In this document: piece after piece, positions 59,374-64,000 of the stretch
Layout of the letters: each line of letters starts with the position of its first letter
Position numbering within the stretch: the first letter of the stretch is position 1
Assembly: GCA_018466975.1 (NCBI GenBank)
Contig: CM031555.1
Coordinates: 2,108,001 to 2,172,000 of the forward strand
Length of the DNA stretch: 64,000 nucleotides
From: Sparassis latifolia
Taxonomy: Eukaryota > Basidiomycota > Agaricomycetes > Polyporales > Sparassidaceae
Reading direction: 5' to 3'
The notes under the pieces: model-generated
What the model saw: the letters and a program-made list of their open reading frames with translations, nothing else
Databases searched by the model: none
What the model was told of the DNA's origin: nothing
Made by a program: the position numbers and the translations under genes

Positions 59374-60486
59374 ATGCGCCTGTCTACCTTACTCGGAGCT
59401 CTACTCTCAATCACTCTACCTTTCGTTGCTGCCAATCCCCGTAATGCCCATGGGAATAGTCTCGGTCGTCGCCACGATGAAGTGGCGCGTCGTGCCCGTG
59501 GTGATCTTGCGCGCCGTCAGGCAACTGTCAATGGTCCTTATGCAAACTCACGCTTCACCTTCTACGCCGTCGGGTTGTGAGTATCCTATCGTGCTCCGTA
59601 TTCAAGTTTCTGTAATGATTTCGGTCGTGAAGAGGTTCTTGTGGTATCACCAACGTTGAGAGTGACTATGTGAGCAGTTTGTTTGTGTTAACAGCTCTTT
59701 ACCGATTTCTTCTGTTACCAGATTGTAGCCTTGAACTCAGCTGTAAGGCGACATGAATATCATGTTGGTGCAGCGCGTTGAGATTTTTCGCATAGCAATA
59801 CGGCGGTGGCTATCCAGGACCGAATTGTTTCCTGTCGATCACTATTCAAGTCGGTTCTATAACGGCCACGGCTACCATCACCGATGAGGTGAGTCTATTC
59901 GCCTCTACGCTTCCTGCCAAATCGCCAATTTAGCCCTGTTCAGTGCCCCGGCTGCCCGTCCGGTGGATTGGACATGTCGCAAGGCTTGTTCGAGCACTTT
60001 GCGGACACCAGTGTCGGTGTGCTCACCGGCACCTGGTGGGTCAATGGCGCTGGTTCTAACCCCACCACGTCTTCTCCCCCCGCTTACACGCCGACAACAC
60101 CCGCCTGGACTCCTGAGCCTTCCCCGACCACCTCCGACACGCCGGTGTGGACACCAAGTACTACCTGGTCTCCTCCCCCTCCCCCTTCCTCGACCACACC
60201 GGTGTGGACGCCTCCGAGCAGCTCTTATACCCCGTGGAGCAGCAGCGTGTCGACCCCGTCGTCGAGCAGCGTATGGACCCCCAGCAGCTCCACCACTCCC
60301 AGCTCCTCCTCCGCCCCTAGCAGCTCTTGGACTCCCAGCAGTTCGGAGGCGTGGATCGCGAGCAGCTCCTCCGTGGCCCCCGCCGTCGAGACGCCTACGA
60401 GCCCAGACACCCTCGAAGCTGTCAACCAGGTGGTCGTCGGCATGGCGGCGCTCATGGTCGCCGGCGCCCAGCAGCACCAGCAGTGA
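59374..60486 (+). CDS. Secreted RlpA-like double-psi beta-barrel protein, copy 2
   Basis: Same family as the upstream gene. Seen: signal peptide (MRLSTLLGALLSITLPFVAA), a basic RR/R-rich propeptide-like stretch, then the barrel segments NSRFTFYAVG, CGITNVESDY, IVALNSA, CFLSITIQVGSITATATITDE, CPGCPSGGLDMSQGLFEHF and GVLTGTWWVNG. These align with copy 1 motif by motif. Introns of about 50-65 bp fall at about 59,579, 59,671, 59,743 and 59,887, the same places as in copy 1; the phase of the first could not be fully resolved. The tail differs: it has repeats of TTPVWTP and WTPSSS rather than Pro-Thr, ending in a hydrophobic VVVGMAALMVAGA segment. Confidence 0.85.
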
Positions 60487-61373
60487 GCAGGGCTCATGCA
60501 CATCGCCGGGGCGTCGTAAGTGGCAGACGATGCCGTCGTTTCTGGTCTGCGTAATTTAGCCGGGAGACAGCAAGGATACCCTTCTTTTCTCATAGCTTAC
60601 CTTTTTGTTTTGTTGTGCTTTCACTTACCCCCTTGCACCTCGCTCCCGCCGTCCCTCCCTCCCTGCCTTCGTCCGCTTGTCTTTTCTCATGATCAAAACT
60701 AGTCCTCACACGTCGCGCCTCCTAGTAGAGTGCAGATAGAATGATACCCAACTTGGACTTCGTTTACGGACACACTCGACAGGCAATCGAATTAGTGCAT
60801 ATTGTTCTAGTCCTACAAGTCACGGTGCATAATGTATCTGTGAATATACATTGATTTGTGCAGAATTTTGAAGTTCGAGGGGATAGTTTCATCATCCATT
60901 TCCTTCGACATTCGTGTGATGGTGCACAGGTTTCACAAAATCCGCCCGAGGTGGATCCACGAGCTGGTGAGCATGTACAATTGTTTCTTTGATGAGTATA
61001 TACTATATACAGGAACTGCAGGCCAACGACTCAAGACGAGTCCCTGAGATATGGACGTACAAGTAATCGACGAGTAGATGACAAGCAGCAAGCATACGAC
61101 AACTGTTAGAACAATACAGGGACAGGGGTGCAGGGGGTGCAGGCGATGCAAGAAATACAGTTCAAATAGTACACGCAGAGGCAGACGACGTGGAGGCCGC
61201 CCACTGCAAGCTCGCTGGATGACAGCACATACAGCGCAGAAGGAAGTGAAAGAAGGACCAGAAGATGCAGAGTCACGGGTCCGTCGAGCACATATGGGAT
61301 GTATAGTTGTAACACGAGCACGAAGTAACTGCGGCGTCAAATTCTGAGGCATCCGAATCGGTGATACGAGCCT
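60487..61373. other. Intergenic region, no supported gene
   Basis: Between the second RlpA-like gene (+) and the downstream gene (-), so it holds two 3' ends. Short frames at 60,933-61,352 have no recognisable features. Confidence 0.45.
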
Positions 61374-62555
61374 CTAATAGCATCTCACTAAGAGGACATT
61401 CAAGCCCATGCCCTTGACGTCGCCGACGGGCATCCTCTTGCCCTTCTTCCGGACCTCATGCATCAGCGCCTTGCGGCTCGGGTGCATTACACGGCGGAGC
61501 GCGTCCAGGCCCTGGCCCCGGACGTCAAGGTAATCCCTCACGTTCAGGAAGACACTGGACTTCAGCAGCATCTTGGCTGCGCGGAGCGAATTCGGAAGTG
61601 ACGGCAGGGAAGGGAAGGACATCGAATCATACCCAGAAGGCCGGAGAGCAGAGGGGCACAGCCCCAACTCGATTATGAGCGCTTGAAGTAGTCTCAAGTT
61701 CGGCAGGGTCGATTTCTCCGACGGATTAGAGAGGGAACTGAGAAGGTAATGAGCACGACTTGATAAATGGAAGTAAAGAAGTTTAGCGACATACGACGAA
61801 ATATACTGCACGGCATCGTGATAGGCAGTCGGACCGTAGTCGCCCGCCTCCGAGACATCGTCCACGACCTCCCTGTTGCCAAGACCAGAGCTCTGTACCT
61901 CGACAGCGACCGGTGCTGCAACTAGGCTAGTAGCAGCTGCAGCCTTCTTTGCCTTCTTAGTGGTCTTGCTAGACACAGCCTTGGCAGGCTTCGTCGTAGC
62001 AGAATTGGTCGCTTGCTGCAACTTCTTCGCCGACACAGCCTTCGCTGCGCTCACAGCGGGGGTGCTGGACTGTGTGGAAGAAGATACCGAAACGGTACGT
62101 TTCTTCTTCGAGCGTTTCTTAGGAGAGCTAGAAGGCACTGAAGGGGGTTGTGCCGCTCGAATGGATGAGAGTGGGGGCTTGGGGGTAGTCGGTGAATCGT
62201 ATGGGCCTAAATAGAGGGAGGACACCCTATTCGACAAATCTTCAACGGAAACACGGATAGGGCTGTTCTCAGCACTGGGGACAGATGCTGAGGAAGGGCT
62301 CGAAGATGCCGTAAGGTAGCCCGACGCGGATGGGCGGAGGAGGACGAAGTCGTCCTCTGAGCACGCGGGAGAACGGGGAGATACGCTGTCGTTGGACGAG
62401 GAAAGCGATAGGTCCGAAACAGACCATACTATTTCATCGTCATCGCTGAATCTGACCGACGAATAATCGGTACGAGCGCTCAGATAATCGTACGAAGCCT
62501 CAGAGCTGCGCGAAGGTGATAATACCCCAGGATTCGGGGCTTGAGCAGTTTCCAT
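61374..62555 (-). CDS. Hypothetical basidiomycete protein, mostly disordered with a folded C-terminus
   Basis: I do not recognise the family. Seen: the first 200 residues are Ser/Pro/Ala-rich with short acidic motifs and a Lys/Arg cluster (SPKKRSKKKRTVSV near residue 145) that could be a nuclear signal, followed by an Ala/Lys-rich linker (KTTKKAKKAAAA). The last roughly 130 residues look folded: a conserved-looking DYGPTAYHDAVQYISS, helices around LRLLQALIIELG and LRAAKMLLKSSVFLNV, and a basic tail ending LNVLLVRCY. A 57-bp stretch (61,738-61,794) with GTATGT and CTCAG ends and in-frame length is almost certainly an intron even though it has no stop. Start at 62,555 is the first ATG after an in-frame stop. 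Confidence 0.7.
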   Translation of the reverse strand: METAQAPNPGVLSPSRSSEASYDYLSARTDYSSVRFSDDDEIVWSVSDLSLSSSNDSVSPRSPACSEDDFVLLRPSASGYLTASSSPSSASVPSAENSPIRVSVEDLSNRVSSLYLGPYDSPTTPKPPLSSIRAAQPPSVPSSSPKKRSKKKRTVSVSSSTQSSTPAVSAAKAVSAKKLQQATNSATTKPAKAVSSKTTKKAKKAAAATSLVAAPVAVEVQSSGLGNREVVDDVSEAGDYGPTAYHDAVQYISSYVAKLLYFHLSSRAHYLLSSLSNPSEKSTLPNLRLLQALIIELGLCPSALRPSGYDSMSFPSLPSLPNSLRAAKMLLKSSVFLNVRDYLDVRGQGLDALRRVMHPSRKALMHEVRKKGKRMPVGDVKGMGLNVLLVRCY

Positions 62556-63461
62556 ATTGAAATCGACACAGGACGATGAAGACGAAAGAGGAGGATCGGT
62601 GGGGGAGGTGAGGAAAGAGGAGGTAGTACAGGGGTAGTGAACGACGGCTTATGACTTGTGTATTTCGGGACGCAGTTGCTTCCGCGATGATGTAGACAGG
62701 AGCTGCGACGATCGTCGAGTGCGCGGTGATTTATGTAAGAGAAGTAGGGATAGACCTCGCGGTATCAACTCGAGGAAGGAAGGTGGTGGATAAAGAAAGA
62801 AAGACGAGCATGTCGTAGGGACACGCCTCTGTCGTGATGCGTCGCATCTCTAATAACAGTCTGACTATGCCCACTTATAGCTATTTTCTCACACTAATTG
62901 TCCTCCAGGCTGTTGGCTCAACTGGAACAGACCTTCAATTCAAGTACTGCATTGTATTCATCGCGCCGTACCGTAAGGAAGAGATAAACTTGATATGGTG
63001 TGCATGAACCAGCACACGCAGCGACGGCCTGAGACAAACGCGTCACTGCGCCGATTCTGTCGTCGACCAAAGGGTATGTGAACCTGTCTCTATCCTCAGG
63101 TCCAGGACAATATATCGACTTCATATTGGAGATGAAGATATATTTCCTTGTGATTTTCGGCGTTCAGTCCAGGGAGATAGTCACACAAGCAATATTTGTG
63201 AAGGCAGCAGTATCCAGTGGATCACATCCCCAAATAGGCAGGTGTTGACTTTGGAATTCAACAAGGACAAACAACCACCTCGCGGTCGGACTGTGGGTAA
63301 GTGTTCGACAGATTCACAAAAGACAGATCGTTATTCCGAAGAACAAGATATAGGAAGTCGACGGTTGATCACCATCGAATTCATTTTGCTTAACGCCGTT
63401 CCTTGAATCCAGGCTTCCCGACATCAATAATAATACCTTCGCACCTGTACTCATTTGAAAC
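62556..63461. promoter_or_regulatory. Divergent intergenic region
   Basis: Separates the unknown gene (-) from TRAPPC13 (+). No gene was recognised; a minus frame at 62,918-63,124 is unsupported. It must hold both promoters. A pyrimidine-rich tract lies at about 62,630-62,560 on the minus strand. Confidence 0.4.
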
Positions 63462-64000
63462 ATGGACGGAACAACTCAGTTGCTGACGTTGAAGGTTATG
63501 CGGGTCTCAGTGCGTGATTTTTTCAAGTAATTAACAGATAAAGCTCACTCTACATGTTAGCGACCAACCTTAGCTAGTGCATGGGAACCGTTCTACTCAA
63601 GCTCGCCTTCATTTTCTGCACATTCCACCGCCTCGGTCATGTCGCTGCAAGGCAAGACGCCCTTGGAAGGGCACCCGAAGACCCTACGCGACCTCACACA
63701 TATTTCTGAAGTGCTGACTCTCCCGTCTTCGTTCGGAGCAATCCAACTCGGTGAGACCTTCTCCAGCTGCCTCTCCGTGAACAACGAGGCCAGTGTGGAT
63801 ATTGAAGCAGTCGCGTTGAAGGTGGAGATGCAGACAGCGACCACGAAGACTACCTTGGCGGAGTTCGGCGGACCCGATGACACATTAGCTGTTGGAGATT
63901 CTCTGGAAAGGGTCGTAAGTCATGAAATCAAGGAACTGGGTCAACACGTTCTCGGTTGCACGGTTTCGTATCGAGCTCCTGCAGGCGCCCGCGCGGCGCC
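63462..64000 (+). CDS. TRAPPC13: TRAPPC13, trafficking protein particle complex subunit (partial, 5' end)
   Basis: TRAPPC13 is an accessory subunit of the TRAPP Rab-GEF complex acting in Golgi and autophagy traffic. Seen: exon 1 (63,462-63,509) encodes MDGTTQLLTLKVMRVS, matching the family's 'LxLKVMRL' N-terminal strand; intron 63,510-63,560 has GTGCGT and TTAG ends; exon 2 starts RPTLASAWEPFYSSS and runs open to the end of the window. Family motifs are clear: LTLPSSFGAIQLGETFSS, VNNEASVDIEAVALKVEMQT and SHEIKELGQHVLGCTVSY. The rest of the gene lies to the right of the window. The opposite-strand frame at 63,593-63,883 is a shadow. A first intron this close to the start could be missed by gene finders, which would begin at the later ATG at 63,640. 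Confidence 0.88.

Noticed and set aside
63593..63883. Minus-strand 96-codon frame at the right end
   Set aside because: Antisense to TRAPPC13 exon 2, which has unmistakable family motifs.

Overview
The window reads as a filamentous basidiomycete (mushroom-type) nuclear chromosome. Genes on the right side carry many short GT-AG introns of about 45-70 bp. Each protein resembles a fungal or general eukaryotic family. The transposons are Ty3/gypsy chromoviruses and long-inverted-repeat elements. No bacterial, viral or organellar genes, no rRNA, no CRISPR array and no convincing intact tRNA gene were seen. Exon models were made by eye from reading frames, splice signals and family resemblance.

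The left half (1 to about 33,000) is AT-rich and made almost wholly of decayed and nested mobile elements. It opens with a minus-strand Ty3/gypsy element (gag, protease and a probable 5' LTR, running off the left edge). A Ty3 integrase scrap follows, next to a 1.4-kb element with about 420-bp terminal inverted repeats (TIRs). From 11,011 to 19,213 there is a four-level nest: a fold-back element contains a deleted TIR element, which contains a chromovirus with a perfect 5-bp target duplication, whose chromodomain is broken by another TIR element with a near-perfect 8-bp duplication. From 24,877 to 32,964 lies the most unusual structure: an approximately 8.1-kb inverted-repeat element whose arms are built of 33-bp and about 160-bp tandem repeats, resembling Drosophila Foldback (FB) elements in architecture. 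Several palindromic arms carry tRNA-like A-box/B-box modules.

A transition zone (about 33,000-36,800) holds fragments of one or two minus-strand membrane-protein genes. The right half (36,851-64,000) is GC-richer and gene-bearing: a decayed SHQ1 gene (+), an LDB19/arrestin-like gene (-) divergent from an SLC35F6-like transporter (+), a SERCA-type Ca2+ ATPase (-), a SIP5-family zinc-finger gene (+), a very small CBP4-like gene (-), two tandem secreted RlpA-like double-psi beta-barrel genes (+), a conserved-looking gene of unknown function (-), and the 5' part of TRAPPC13 (+) running off the right edge.

The genes do not form a pathway. They are housekeeping genes (ER calcium pumping, trafficking, ubiquitin-linked regulation, complex III assembly, transport) with one local tandem duplication of secreted cell-wall-type proteins. 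The contrast between halves fits a transposon-island/gene-island layout.
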